DNA of 64,000 nt from Telluria beijingensis (GTDB lineage Bacteria > Pseudomonadota > Gammaproteobacteria > Burkholderiales > Burkholderiaceae_D). Below the pieces are notes generated by a model. That model worked only from the letters and a program-made list of their open reading frames with translations, had not been told where the DNA came from and did not search any database. The stretch lies in NCBI RefSeq assembly GCF_030770395.1, contig NZ_CP132480.1:1696891-1760890 (forward strand), given 5' to 3'. The translations under genes were made by a program, and so were the position numbers. Positions 43,258-52,299 of this stretch are shown one piece after another (position 1 is the first letter of the stretch; the number at the start of each line of letters is the position of its first letter).

Positions 43258-44160
43258 TCAGCCGGAAACCATGCGGCGTTCGTTCAGCAAGGCCACGAAA
43301 CGCCGCGCCGCCAGGCCTCGAGGCCGGGCATTGGCCCATACCACGTCGACCCACAGCCTCATGATGTTGCTGAAATTGGCAGAAGGAATTTGCACGAGTT
43401 GTCCATCCGCCAGCGGCGCGCGCACGAAGCCGGCGGGCAGCCAGGCCCAGCCAAGCCCGGCCGTCACCAGGCTCAGCGCCGCGACCGGGTTGTCGGTCTT
43501 CCACTGCAGACGCGACATGGCGATGCGCTTGTCGACCTGGTCGGCGTGGCGGCCAGCCATCACGATCTGGCGCTCGCCCAGCAGGTGCTGGTCGCGGATG
43601 GCGCCGGCCGGCACCCGCGCCAGCAGCGGGTGGTCCGGCGCCAGCACCGCCACCAGGGTTTCCTGGGCTACTTCCTGGAAACCTTCGCGCGGGTCCATCC
43701 CATAGCGCTCGAACACCAGCGCCAGGTCGGCGCGGCCATCCTGCAGCATCGCCAGGGCATCGGCCTGGGCCGCGCTGAGCACGTTCACCTCGAGCAGGGG
43801 AAACTCGCCGGACAGGACGCGCAGGGCGTCGTGCCAGGGCGCGGCCGCCATGAGTTCGGGCACCAGCACCAGGGTCAGCGACGGTTCCAGGTCCTGGCTC
43901 AGCGACAGCGCGTGCTGGTTCAGCAGCCCCAGTTGCTCGACCAGCAGGCGCGCCTGCGGCAGCAAGGCCGCGGCGTGTTCGGTGGGACGCGGTTCGCGGC
44001 CGCCGCGGTCGAACAGCTGCAGGCCCAGTTCGGCCTCGAGGTGGGCGATCGCCATGCTCACCGCCGAAGGAACGCGGCCCAGCTTGCGCGCCGCGGCCGA
44101 GAACGAGCCGGCGTCGACGGCAGCCAGGAAGACCCGCAGATTATCGAGATCGAATGCCAT
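43258..44160 (-). CDS. LysR-family transcriptional regulator
   Basis: The 300-residue protein has the LysR N-terminal helix-turn-helix (MAFDLDNLRVFLAAVDAGSFSAAARKLGRVPSAVSMAIAHLE; recognition helix around residues 28-45) and a periplasmic-binding-type sensor domain to the end. It is transcribed away from the gdx/sugE gene with 104 bases between, the arrangement of a regulator and its target. The sensor domain gives no clue to the ligand. ATG 44160 is the natural start. Confidence 0.9.
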   Translation of the reverse strand: MAFDLDNLRVFLAAVDAGSFSAAARKLGRVPSAVSMAIAHLEAELGLQLFDRGGREPRPTEHAAALLPQARLLVEQLGLLNQHALSLSQDLEPSLTLVLVPELMAAAPWHDALRVLSGEFPLLEVNVLSAAQADALAMLQDGRADLALVFERYGMDPREGFQEVAQETLVAVLAPDHPLLARVPAGAIRDQHLLGERQIVMAGRHADQVDKRIAMSRLQWKTDNPVAALSLVTAGLGWAWLPAGFVRAPLADGQLVQIPSANFSNIMRLWVDVVWANARPRGLAARRFVALLNERRMVSG

Positions 44161-44228
44161 CTATCAATCATACTGACAACTCCTGACTTTTTCCATCAGA
44201 TAACCTCACATAAGATGTCGTCATCGAT

Positions 44229-44246
44229 GGCGGCACTATTGCCGCC
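44229..44246 (+). promoter_or_regulatory. leader hairpin before gdx
   Basis: GGCGGCA (44229-44235) and TGCCGCC (44240-44246) form a 7-bp stem with the loop CTAT, ending 5 bases before the ribosome-binding site AGGGAG. It may modulate translation. It does not carry the ACGR loops of the guanidine-II riboswitch. Confidence 0.45.
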
Positions 44247-44264
44247 GACAACAGGGAGAGAATC

Positions 44265-44585
44265 ATGGTGTGGGTTGTACTGTTTTTGGCCGGGCTGTTC
44301 GAAATCTGCTGGGCCGTGGGCCTGAAGTACACGGAAGGTTTTACCCGGCTGTGGCCGACGGTCGGCACCGTGGCGGCGATGGCGATCAGCTTCGGCCTGC
44401 TGTCGCAGGCGATGAAGACGCTGCCGCTCGGCACGGCGTACGCGATCTGGACCGGCATCGGCGCGGTCGGCACCGCCCTGGTCGGCATCGTCCTGTTCGG
44501 CGAATCGGCCAACCTGGCGCGCCTCGCCTGCATCGGCCTGATCGCGGCGGGCATCGTCGGCCTGAAGCTGGCAACGCCGGCGTAG
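44265..44585 (+). CDS. gdx: SMR-family guanidinium exporter (Gdx/SugE)
   Basis: The 106-residue protein has four membrane helices and the SugE/Gdx marks: the membrane-embedded Glu in [25 protein letters not shown], and [35 protein letters not shown]. Gdx proteins of this type exchange guanidinium for protons across the inner membrane as dimers. AGGGAG lies 8 bases before the ATG. A divergent LysR gene is the probable regulator. No guanidine riboswitch was recognised in the leader. Confidence 0.93.
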   Translation: MVWVVLFLAGLFEICWAVGLKYTEGFTRLWPTVGTVAAMAISFGLLSQAMKTLPLGTAYAIWTGIGAVGTALVGIVLFGESANLARLACIGLIAAGIVGLKLATPA

Positions 44586-44595
44586 GATTGCGGGC

Positions 44596-44736
44596 TCACG
44601 GCGCTACTGCGTCCTTGACGCGCACCTCGGCCTGGATCCATTGCCTCACCGCAGCCGTGTCCCGGATGTCGCCCAGGAACTCATGGGTCGGGCGCTGGAG
44701 CACGTTGTCATCGCGTTCGCGGCCGGGGCGCGTCAT
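44596..44736 (-). pseudogene. short orphan coding remnant beside the IS607 scar
   Basis: A frame of 46 codons reads from ATG 44736 to TGA 44596 and includes LQRPTHEFLGDIRDTAAVRQ, which has a real-protein composition and host-like codon use. Upstream in frame it is closed by a stop 36 bases before the ATG, near the lower-GC insertion. It may be the 3' end of a gene cut by the insertion of the neighbouring element. I do not recognise the family. Confidence 0.35.
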
Positions 44737-44797
44737 GACCGCCAGGTTTTTTTGCGGCTAGACGTAACTTGTTCTTCTTTGTGCAGCCATATGCATT

Positions 44798-45346
44798 ATG
44801 AGCAAGTTAGTCTGGATCAGGATGGCTGCGACAGCTTGGCGTCTCGACCAGCATCTTGCATCGCTGGGAGGCAAGCGGCTAACTCATTTCGGCTAGAACA
44901 GAAGGTGGTCAGTGCCGCTATGCCCTGACAGCGCTGCACACCGATACCCAGCACAGTGCCCCAGCAGTTCGAACGGCTGGCAGCTATGCTCGGGCAGATC
45001 TTCGCTGTGACATGAACTATCGCAAACAGGGATTGAAACTCCTGTTCGACTGGGTTGTCGAAGGAAGGCAGGGCGCCTGATCCTGACACACAAGGACCGG
45101 TTGCTGCGCTTCGGCGCAGAACTCAACCTCGGGCTGTACCAGGCGAAACAGGTCGAGGTAGTCATCATCAATCAGGGCAAAGAGACCACTTTCGAAGAGG
45201 AGCTTGCCAGCGATGTGCTCGAATTCATCACCGTGTTCTCTGCCGGCTTGTGCAATCGCCGCAGTCACCGAAACCAGAAGCTAATCGACGGCATGCGTAC
45301 GACTGTCAGGGATTGGCAATGTACCAGGCACATCGCATTCGGCTAG
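44798..45346 (+). pseudogene. IS607-family TnpA (serine recombinase) pseudogene
   Basis: The pieces of a MerR-HTH serine recombinase can be read in shifting frames. The start is MSKLVWIRMAAT; after a frameshift near 44835 it continues QLGVSTSILHRWEASG, meets a TAA, then LISARTEGGQCRYALTALH. A deletion then removes most of the catalytic domain. MNYRKQGLKLLFDWVVEGR follows, a second frameshift is at about 45075, and the C-terminal LILTHKDRLLRFGAELNLGL with VVIINQG and ITVFSAGL completes it. In intact IS607 elements TnpA catalyses movement. It overlaps tnpB. GC is lower than in the host genes. Confidence 0.8.
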
Positions 45347-45762
45347 ATCCGAACAATGTCCAGGCGACGTACCTGGCGCGCTGTGCTGGCACGGCACGCT
45401 TTGCCTACAATTGGGCATTGGCTGAGTGGAAAAGGCAGCACGAAGCATGCAAGCTCGATCCTGCTTTACCCAAGCCGAACGAAGCGGCGCTACGGCGTCA
45501 GCTCAATGCCATCAAGCGGGAGATGTTCCCCTGGATGCTGGAGGTGACCAAGAACGCGCCGCAGATGGCGATCCAGCAATTGGGATGCGGCTTCAAGAAT
45601 TTTTTTGAAGGCCGGGCAGGATACCCAACATTTCGTCGCAAAGGTCGTGACGATCGTTTTACATTGACGAATGACCAGTTCGGCGTGAAAGACAAGCACA
45701 TTCGTATCCGAAGCTGGGATGGCTGCGCATGTGCGAATCCCTGCGTCTTACTGGACGAATCG
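45319..45762 (+). pseudogene. IS607-associated TnpB, N-terminal fragment
   Basis: From ATG 45319 the frame encodes the N-terminus of an OrfB/TnpB protein: MYQAHRIRLDPNNVQATYLA, RFAYNWALAEWKRQ, FPWMLEVTKNAPQMAIQQLG, and YPTFRRKGRDDRFTLTND. A single-base loss near 45705 shifts the frame; the other frame continues IPKLGWLRMCESLRLTG. The RuvC nuclease and zinc-finger parts are missing, so it cannot act as an RNA-guided nuclease. Just after this it joins part of an Old Yellow Enzyme gene. Confidence 0.82.
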
Positions 45763-46017
45763 GACCTGCGCGCGATCTGGCGCCAGGCCCTCATCCTGAA
45801 CCGTCCGGGCCGCGACCGCGACCAGGTGGGAGCCGACGTCGCCAGCGGCCTGGCGGATATCGAATCGTACGGATCGATGGTGCTGGCCAATCCCGACTTC
45901 GTCGAGCGCATCCGGGCCGGTGCGCCGCTGAACGGCGTGGACAGCGCGACCTTTCTCGGCGGCGACGCCCGCGGCTACACCGATTACCCGGCGCTGGCCG
46001 TGCCGCTGGCGGCCTGA
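45755..46017 (+). pseudogene. Old Yellow Enzyme (alkene reductase) C-terminal remnant
   Basis: About 86 C-terminal residues of an NemA-type flavin reductase remain: DLRAIWRQALILNRPGRDR, ASGLADIESYGSMVLANPDF, RIRAGAPLNGVDSATFLGGD and ARGYTDYPALAVP. They include the FMN-phosphate-binding end of the barrel. The frame happens to be open into the tnpB frame, giving a chimeric ORF, but no start or ribosome-binding site of its own exists. High GC here contrasts with the tnpB part. A deletion from tnpB into the reductase gene explains the join. Confidence 0.8.
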
Positions 46018-46162
46018 GGCCGGCTGGTTTTCCTGTCCTTCATGAACGCCGCGCTAGAATTCCCGGTGGCAATCGGGCTGGCGTGTCGATTTTCGGCGCG
46101 CCATTCGTCGTAGAGATGCGTGGCCGCCACCGTGGCCATCCCCATTATCCAGGAGACAGACA

Positions 46163-46375
46163 ATGACACAGGAAACCGTCAAGGGACCAGCTTCCTACTT
46201 TCCCTCGATCGAAAAGAAATACGGCCAGCCGATCGACCACTGGCTCGGCCTGCTCGCCGCCCAGCCGCCCATGAAGCACATGGAACTGGTCAATTGGCTC
46301 AAAAACGAGCACGCGCTGGGCCACGGGCATGCGAATGCCCTGGTGGCCCATCATCTGCACGCTGGCGGGAAATAA
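46163..46375 (+). CDS. DUF4287-domain protein
   Basis: The 70-residue protein consists of one DUF4287 domain: YFPSIEKKYGQPIDHWLGLL, then PMKHMELVNWLKNEHALGHGHANALVAHHL. The conserved WLKxEHxLGHGHANALV phrase is diagnostic. The function of the family is unknown; in other bacteria it is sometimes linked to DUF5655. CAGGAGACA stands 9 bases before the ATG. It is a single gene, convergent with fliE. Confidence 0.88.
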   Translation: MTQETVKGPASYFPSIEKKYGQPIDHWLGLLAAQPPMKHMELVNWLKNEHALGHGHANALVAHHLHAGGK

Positions 46376-46404
46376 GACTCGAGACCCAAGCCCCGCCACC
46401 AGCG

Positions 46405-46782
46405 TCACACCTGCATATTCATGATGTCGTGATAAGCCGACACCAGCTTGTTGCGTACCTGCACCGTAGCCTGGAAGGCGATGCTCGATTTCTGCATTGC
46501 GACCATGGTGTCCGACAGGCTGACGGTATCGTCGCCCATCGTAAAACGCTTGCTCAGCGCCTGCGCCTCGGCCGAGCGGTTGCTCACGCCCTGCAGCGAT
46601 TGATGCAGGGCTTCCGCGAAGTCGAGCTTGACCGCGGACTTGCCGCCAACCGCGCTGGCATTGCCCAGCCCGGCAGGCGCAACCGGCCCCGCCGACTCCG
46701 GCTTGGTCGCCGCCGCCTTCAGCTGCTCCATCATGGCCTGGATGCGGCTGCTGTCGATGCCGCCGATACCGCCAATACTCAT
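46405..46782 (-). CDS. fliE: flagellar hook-basal body protein FliE
   Basis: The 125-residue protein joins the MS ring and the rod. The C-terminal half shows the FliE pattern: FAEALHQSLQGVSNRSAEAQ, SDTMVAMQKSSIAFQATVQVRNKLVSAYHDIMNMQV. The N-terminal half is Gly- and Ala-rich. AGGAGGG lies 5 bases before the ATG at 46782, so a longer frame from 46830 is rejected. It is transcribed away from fliF, with 189 bases between that must contain the two promoters. Confidence 0.93.
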   Translation of the reverse strand: MSIGGIGGIDSSRIQAMMEQLKAAATKPESAGPVAPAGLGNASAVGGKSAVKLDFAEALHQSLQGVSNRSAEAQALSKRFTMGDDTVSLSDTMVAMQKSSIAFQATVQVRNKLVSAYHDIMNMQV

Positions 46783-46971
46783 GTTACCCTCCTGCATGTT
46801 ATTGCATTGTGGAATCATCCACAAATGCACTCAGGAAAGCAGAATAGCAGTGCGGAAGCGAATTCCAGGGGTGAGTTAGGACGGTAAACGCCCCCTATTT
46901 CGGGGTTTGAATGTTGCCCCACAGCTTCATAATGCTGCCTGTCCCCACACCTTTCACCGAATCCATCCAAC

Positions 46972-48672
46972 ATGGCAGCAACTGCGGAAGACCTTCTCGA
47001 CACCACCCAGGGCCAGCCTCCGGCGGCGCCACAGTCGTTTTTCCAGTCGACCATGGGCAAGCGCGTCGCCATCGGCGGCGGCATCGCGCTCATCCTGGCG
47101 CTGATGATTGCTGTCTGGATGTGGAGCCAGGCGCCTGAATACCGGGTGCTGTTCTCGAATTACAGCGACCGCGACGGTGGCGCGATCACCGCATCGCTCG
47201 ACCAGATGGGTGTGCAATACAAGTTTTCGGAAGGCGGCAACGCGATCCTCGTGCCTGCCGAGCAGATCCACGACCTGCGCCTGAAGCTGGCCGCGCAAGG
47301 CTTGCCGAAGGGCGGCAACGTCGGCTTCGAGCTGATGGAAAACCAGAAGCTGGGCGTCTCGCAATTCCTGGAGCAAGTCAATTACCAGCGTTCGCTCGAA
47401 GGCGAGCTGGCCCGTTCGATCCAGTCGCTGGGTTCGGTGAGCGCGGCGCGCGTCCATCTGGCGCTGCCGAAACCGTCCGTCTTCGTGCGCGACCAGCAAA
47501 AGCCGACCGCCTCGGTGCTGCTCAACCTGCAGCCGGGCCGCGCCCTCGACCAGGGCCAGGTCAACGCCATCGTCCACCTGGTCGCCTCTAGCGTGCCTGA
47601 ACTGACCTTCGGCAACGTGACCGTCGTCGACCAGACCGGCGCCCTGCTGTCGGAACAGGCCGGCAAAGGCGCGGGCAACAACAAGATGCTCGACGCCACC
47701 CAGCTGAAATACGTGGACCAGGTCCAGGAAAACATCATCAAGCAGGTCGAGGCGATGATCAAGCCGCTGGTCGGCGAGGGCAATGTGCGCGCCCAGGCGA
47801 CCGCCGAGATCGACTTCGCCCAGGTCGATACCGCAGCCGAGATGTACAAGCCGAATTCGCCGCCCGAGCCGCAGGCGATCCGCAGCCAGCAGACTTCGGA
47901 AACGCAAGGCGCCGGCGCCGGCGCGTCGGGCATTCCGGGCGCCCTGTCGAACCAGCCGCCGGGCGTGAACACGGCGCCGGTCGACGGCGAGCCGCCTGCC
48001 GAAGCGCCCGCCGCTACCGGCCCCAGCACCAAGAATTCGACCACCAATTTCGAAGTCGACAAGACCATCCGCTACGAACAGCGTCCGATGGGCGGCGTCA
48101 AGCGCCTGACGGTCGGCGTAGTGGTGAACTACCGCCGCATCGTCGACCCGGCCACCGGCAAGGTCACCGTGCGTCCGCTGGCAGCCAATGAAGTGGCCCA
48201 GATCAACGAGCTGGTCAAGCAGGCAATGGGCTTCAACCCGGAACGTGGCGACACCATGAACGTGACCAACGCCCCGTTCGACGGTGTGGACAAGCCGGCC
48301 GAAGCAGTGGTAGAACCTGACTGGTGGCGCGATCCGGCGAATATGCCGCTGTTCAAGGACCTGGCCCGCTACGCCTTCGTGTTCGCCGTGATTGCCTTCC
48401 TGTACTACCGCTTCCTGCGTCCGCTGCTGCGTCCGGCGATCAAGAAGTTCGACGAAGCCACCGCGATGCCGGAAGAGCCGAAAGAAGAAGAGCAGTCCGA
48501 GGAAGAAGCCGAAGAGGAAAAGGAACCGGACGAAGAAGAGCTCGAGGAAGAAGAAAAGATTCGCCGGGACATGGGGTACCGCGCCAACCTGAAAATGGCG
48601 AAAGAGCTGGCAAACCAGGATCCGCGCATCGTCGCAAACGTCATCAAAGCATGGTTGGGTTCAAATGAGTGA
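46972..48672 (+). CDS. fliF: flagellar MS-ring protein FliF
   Basis: The 566-residue protein forms the MS ring in the inner membrane. It has a first membrane helix at about 30-48 (RVAIGGGIALILALMIAVWMW), YscJ-like ring domains (LFSNYSDRDGGAITASLDQM and FLEQVNYQRSLEGELARSIQ), and a Pro- and Ala-rich loop. The second helix is at about 464-482. The C-terminal FliG-binding tail is near NLKMAKELANQDPRIVANVIKAWL. Between the second helix and the tail is an unusually Glu- and Lys-rich segment (about 500-530). It overlaps fliG by 8 bases. Confidence 0.96.
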   Translation: MAATAEDLLDTTQGQPPAAPQSFFQSTMGKRVAIGGGIALILALMIAVWMWSQAPEYRVLFSNYSDRDGGAITASLDQMGVQYKFSEGGNAILVPAEQIHDLRLKLAAQGLPKGGNVGFELMENQKLGVSQFLEQVNYQRSLEGELARSIQSLGSVSAARVHLALPKPSVFVRDQQKPTASVLLNLQPGRALDQGQVNAIVHLVASSVPELTFGNVTVVDQTGALLSEQAGKGAGNNKMLDATQLKYVDQVQENIIKQVEAMIKPLVGEGNVRAQATAEIDFAQVDTAAEMYKPNSPPEPQAIRSQQTSETQGAGAGASGIPGALSNQPPGVNTAPVDGEPPAEAPAATGPSTKNSTTNFEVDKTIRYEQRPMGGVKRLTVGVVVNYRRIVDPATGKVTVRPLAANEVAQINELVKQAMGFNPERGDTMNVTNAPFDGVDKPAEAVVEPDWWRDPANMPLFKDLARYAFVFAVIAFLYYRFLRPLLRPAIKKFDEATAMPEEPKEEEQSEEEAEEEKEPDEEELEEEEKIRRDMGYRANLKMAKELANQDPRIVANVIKAWLGSNE

Positions 48673-49669
48673 TAAAGACAAGGACGGCACGAACAAGGCA
48701 GCGATCCTGATGCTGGCCCTGGGTGAAGCCGAAGCGGCCGAGGTGATGAAATTCCTCGGCCCGCGCGAAGTGCTCAAGCTGGGCGCGGCGATGGCCCAGA
48801 TGAAGGCGGTGCAGCACGGCCAGGTGGTCACGGTGCTCGAAGAGTTCGTCGAAGAGACCAATCTGCACTCGACCGTCGGCCTCGATTCGGACGAATACAT
48901 CCGCCAGGTGCTGACCAAGGCGCTGGGCGACGACAAGGCGGCTGTTCTGCTCAACCGTATCCTGGGCGGCAAGGACGCATCCGGCATCGAGAGCCTGAAG
49001 TGGATGGACTCGGTCTCGGTGGCCGAGCTGATCCGCAACGAGCACCCGCAGATCATCGCCACCATCCTGGTCCACCTCGAGCGCGACCAGGCCTGCGAGA
49101 TCCTGGCAAACTTCAGCGAACGCCTGCGCAACGACGTCGTGCTGCGCATCGCCACGCTGGACGGCGTACAGCCGGCCGCACTGCGCGAGCTGAACGACGT
49201 ACTGACCAAGCTGTTGTCGGGCAATGAACACATCAAGAAGTCGTCGCTGGGCGGCGTGCGCACCGCGGCCGAGATCCTGAACTTCATGAGCGGCGAGCAA
49301 GAGCAGGCCGTGATGGACAATATCAAGAACTACGACAACGACATGGCGCAGAAGATCATGGACGAGATGTTCGTGTTCGACAACATCATCGACATCGACG
49401 ACCGCGGCATCCAGCTGCTGCTGCGCGAAGTGCAGTCCGAGATGCTGATCATCGCCCTGAAAGGCGCGTCACAGGACTTGCGCGAGAAGATCTTCAAGAA
49501 TATGTCGCAGCGTGCCAGCGAGATGATGCGCGAAGACCTCGAATCGAAAGGCCCGGTACGCCTGTCCGAAGTAGAATCGCAGCAGAAGCAGATCCTGCAG
49601 ATCGTGCGCCGCCTGGCGGACGAAGGTCAGATCGTGTTGGGCGGTAAAGGAGAGGATTCGTTCGTCTGA
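48665..49669 (+). CDS. fliG: flagellar motor switch protein FliG
   Basis: The 334-residue protein is the rotor component that contacts the stator and FliF. N-terminal, middle and C-terminal armadillo-type domains are present; recognisable phrases are [55 protein letters not shown] and [20 protein letters not shown]. Charged residues in the last domain (around 260-290) interact with MotA in studied species. The stop TGA shares its last base with the fliH ATG. Confidence 0.97.
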   Translation: MSDKDKDGTNKAAILMLALGEAEAAEVMKFLGPREVLKLGAAMAQMKAVQHGQVVTVLEEFVEETNLHSTVGLDSDEYIRQVLTKALGDDKAAVLLNRILGGKDASGIESLKWMDSVSVAELIRNEHPQIIATILVHLERDQACEILANFSERLRNDVVLRIATLDGVQPAALRELNDVLTKLLSGNEHIKKSSLGGVRTAAEILNFMSGEQEQAVMDNIKNYDNDMAQKIMDEMFVFDNIIDIDDRGIQLLLREVQSEMLIIALKGASQDLREKIFKNMSQRASEMMREDLESKGPVRLSEVESQQKQILQIVRRLADEGQIVLGGKGEDSFV

Positions 49670-50403
49670 TGGCAATACCGAAAGAACAGCAGAGCGCCTA
49701 CCAGCGCTGGGAAATGGCGTCGTTCGGCGACGAACGGCCCAGCACGCTCGCACGCCGCGCGGCCGAGACCGCCGCGGCGGCGCCGGCCCCGGCCGACACC
49801 GCGCCTGCCCTGCCGCCGGGCTTCAGCCTGCCCAGCGTCGAAGAACTGGAAGCGATGCGCGAAGCGGCGCGCCAGGAAGGTTTTGCCCAGGGGCTGGAAG
49901 AAGGCCGGGCCCAGGGCCATCACGACGGCCACGCCCAGGGCTATGCCGAAGGCGCCGAGGCCGGCCAGCGCGAAGCCGCCGCCGAGCTCGATCATCTGCG
50001 CCAGGTGGCCGCCAGCTTCGGCGACGCCATCGCCCGGGCCGACGAAACCATCGCCCGCGACGTGCTCGAGCTGGCCCTGCGGCTGGCGCGCGGCATGGTG
50101 CGCACCGGTTTCGACGTGCGTCCCGAACTCATCCTGTCCGTGGTGCGCGACGCCATCGACCAGCTGCCCGTGCTGCAGCAGCCGGCCGTGCTCACCCTGA
50201 ACCCGCAGGATGCCGAGCTGGTGCGCCACGGCATGGCCGAGGAATTGACGAAAGGCGGCTGGCGCATCGTCGAGAACGCGTCCATCGCGCGCGGCGGCTG
50301 CAGGGTCGAGACGGCAACCAATCAAATCGACGCGCAGGCCGCGGCGCGCTGGAACCGCCTGACCCATGCGCTGGGCGCCAACGTCGAGTGGCTGGGCGAC
50401 TGA
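49669..50403 (+). CDS. fliH: flagellar export ATPase regulator FliH
   Basis: The 244-residue protein holds FliI in the export apparatus. The middle is a Gly/Ala-rich coiled coil with [20 protein letters not shown], the GxxxG repeats of FliH, and the C-terminal domain with [22 protein letters not shown] and [29 protein letters not shown] 49669 overlaps the fliG stop by one base, and the stop TGA overlaps the fliI start in the same way, showing coupled translation. Confidence 0.93.
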   Translation: MAIPKEQQSAYQRWEMASFGDERPSTLARRAAETAAAAPAPADTAPALPPGFSLPSVEELEAMREAARQEGFAQGLEEGRAQGHHDGHAQGYAEGAEAGQREAAAELDHLRQVAASFGDAIARADETIARDVLELALRLARGMVRTGFDVRPELILSVVRDAIDQLPVLQQPAVLTLNPQDAELVRHGMAEELTKGGWRIVENASIARGGCRVETATNQIDAQAAARWNRLTHALGANVEWLGD

Positions 50404-51812
50404 TGGACGACCACGCCCACGACGGCAGGGACCCGCACACCGCGCGCTGGCAATCCTATCTGCGCGACTGCGACACCCTGGTCAGCTTCGCCGATCCATT
50501 GCAGGTCTCGGGCCGCGTCACGCGCGTGGCCGGCCTGGTGATGGAATGCGTTGGCCTGCGCCTCGCGGTCGGCGCCGCCGCCACCATCCCCACCGCCAGT
50601 GGCTTCATCGAGGCCGAAGTGGTCGGTTTCGAGGGCGAGCGCCTGTTCCTGATGCCGCAAAGCGATACCGAAGGCGTGGTGCCCGGCTCGCGCGTCTTCC
50701 CGGTCGAGAGCGTGTTGCCGCCGCCGGGCACCGTGCCCCATGGCCGGCGCCGCCCGCAAGACCGCGCGCGCCACCTGCCGGTCGGCATGCAGCTGCTGGG
50801 CCGCGTGGTCGATGGCGCCGGCCGGCCGCTCGACGGCCTCGGCCCGCTCGGCACGACCGAAGTCGGCCCGCTCAATGCGCGGCCGGTCAATCCGCTCGAC
50901 CGCGCGCCGATCAAGGACACGCTCGACGTCGGCGTGCGCGCCATCAATGCGATGCTGACCGTGGGCCGTGGCCAGCGCTTGGGCCTGTTCGCGGGCACCG
51001 GCGTCGGCAAATCGGTGCTGCTGGGGATGATCGCGCGCTATACCGAAGCCGACGTCATCGTGGTCGGACTCATCGGCGAACGGGGCCGCGAGGTCAAGGA
51101 ATTCATCGACCAGATCCTGGGCCCCGAAGGCCGCGCCCGCTCGGCCGTCGTGGCGGCCCCGGCCGACTCGCCGCCGCTGCTGCGCCTGCAGGGGGCGGCC
51201 TACGCCACCGCGATCGCCGAGCATTTCCGCGACCAGGGCAAGAACGTGATGCTGATCATGGATTCGCTGACCCGCTATGCGATGGCCCAGCGCGAGATTG
51301 CGCTGGCGATCGGCGAGCCGCCGGCCACCAAGGGTTATCCTCCTTCGGTGTTCGCCAAATTGCCGGTGCTGGTCGAACGGGCCGGCAACGGCCTGGAAGG
51401 CGGCGGCTCGATCACGGCCTTCTATACCGTGCTGTCCGAGGGCGATGACCAGCAGGATCCGATCGCCGATGCGGCGCGCGGTATTCTCGACGGCCACATC
51501 GTGCTCAACCGCCACCTGGCCGAGGCCGGGCATTATCCGGCGATCGATATCGAGCAATCCATTTCGCGGGCGATGCACTCGATCACGACCCATGAACACC
51601 AGCTGGCGGCGCGCAAGCTCAAGCAGTTGTATTCGCGCTATCAGCGCTCGCGCGACCTGATCAATGTCGGCGCCTATGCCGCCGGCAGCGACCCGGTGCT
51701 CGACCAGGCCATCGCGAAGAATGCGGTCATCGAGGAATTCCTGTGCCAGGAAATCCACGATAACGCCACGCTTCCCCAGAGCTTGGGGCAACTTTCCTCG
51801 CTATTCGACTGA
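50403..51812 (+). CDS. fliI: flagellar protein export ATPase FliI
   Basis: The 469-residue ATPase belongs to the F1-beta-like type III export ATPases. Walker A is in [20 protein letters not shown] (about residues 195-212). [14 protein letters not shown], the Walker B region [18 protein letters not shown], and [24 protein letters not shown] complete the core. The protein powers or assists unfolding and export of flagellar subunits. ATG 50403 overlaps the fliH stop; an in-frame start at 50388 is less likely. Confidence 0.97.
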   Translation: MDDHAHDGRDPHTARWQSYLRDCDTLVSFADPLQVSGRVTRVAGLVMECVGLRLAVGAAATIPTASGFIEAEVVGFEGERLFLMPQSDTEGVVPGSRVFPVESVLPPPGTVPHGRRRPQDRARHLPVGMQLLGRVVDGAGRPLDGLGPLGTTEVGPLNARPVNPLDRAPIKDTLDVGVRAINAMLTVGRGQRLGLFAGTGVGKSVLLGMIARYTEADVIVVGLIGERGREVKEFIDQILGPEGRARSAVVAAPADSPPLLRLQGAAYATAIAEHFRDQGKNVMLIMDSLTRYAMAQREIALAIGEPPATKGYPPSVFAKLPVLVERAGNGLEGGGSITAFYTVLSEGDDQQDPIADAARGILDGHIVLNRHLAEAGHYPAIDIEQSISRAMHSITTHEHQLAARKLKQLYSRYQRSRDLINVGAYAAGSDPVLDQAIAKNAVIEEFLCQEIHDNATLPQSLGQLSSLFD

Positions 51813-51848
51813 TTGGCAAGAATTGCTCGGCGGTAAAATCGCCTCACC

Positions 51849-52292
51849 ATGGCCCAATTGTCCGCACTTGAAACACTGATCGACCTGGCGCAGAAGGATT
51901 CCGATGCTGCCGCCAAGCGCCTGGGCGCGGCCAACAAGCTGGTCGAGGAAGCCGAACAGAAGCTGGAGATGCTGGTCGGCTACCGCGACGAATATGCGCG
52001 CAAGCTGGATGCGGCCCAGGTGGCCGGCATCACGCCGTTCGCGTACCACAACTTCGTCGCCTTCATTGGCAAGCTGGACAATGCTTTGAATGGCCAGCGC
52101 GACGTGTTGAAGCATGCCCGGTTCAAGGCGGACACCGAGCGCAAGACTTTGCAGGAAAGCGAACGCAAGCGCTTGTCGTATCGCACGCTGAACGAACGCG
52201 CCGCCAGCGAGGCGCTCAGGATCCAGAACAAGCGCGACCAGAAACAGATGGACGACCACGCCGCGCGCGGCGCCCGCTATAAACAACGCTGA
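51849..52292 (+). CDS. fliJ: flagellar export chaperone FliJ
   Basis: The 147-residue protein is almost entirely an antiparallel coiled coil, as in FliJ, with SALETLIDLAQKDSDAAAKR, EEAEQKLEMLVGYRDEYARKLDAAQ, and a basic C-terminus QNKRDQKQMDDHAARGA. FliJ binds FliI and the export gate and acts as the stalk in the ATPase. It starts 36 bases after fliI and is followed by fliK after 7 bases. Confidence 0.92.
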   Translation: MAQLSALETLIDLAQKDSDAAAKRLGAANKLVEEAEQKLEMLVGYRDEYARKLDAAQVAGITPFAYHNFVAFIGKLDNALNGQRDVLKHARFKADTERKTLQESERKRLSYRTLNERAASEALRIQNKRDQKQMDDHAARGARYKQR

Positions 52293-52299
52293 GTGAATC

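Noticed and set aside
44161..44264. possible guanidine riboswitch before gdx
   Set aside because: The one hairpin there has loop CTAT and lacks the paired ACGR loops of guanidine-II or the conserved core of guanidine-I.
45319..46017. functional TnpB or RNA-guided nuclease with omegaRNA
   Set aside because: The frame is shifted near 45705 and the RuvC domain is missing; the 3' end of the element where the guide RNA would lie has been deleted.
46783..46971. clear flagellar sigma-28 or sigma-54 promoter between fliE and fliF
   Set aside because: A short inverted repeat (CCCC-CTATTTC-GGGG) is visible, but neither consensus could be matched with proper spacing.
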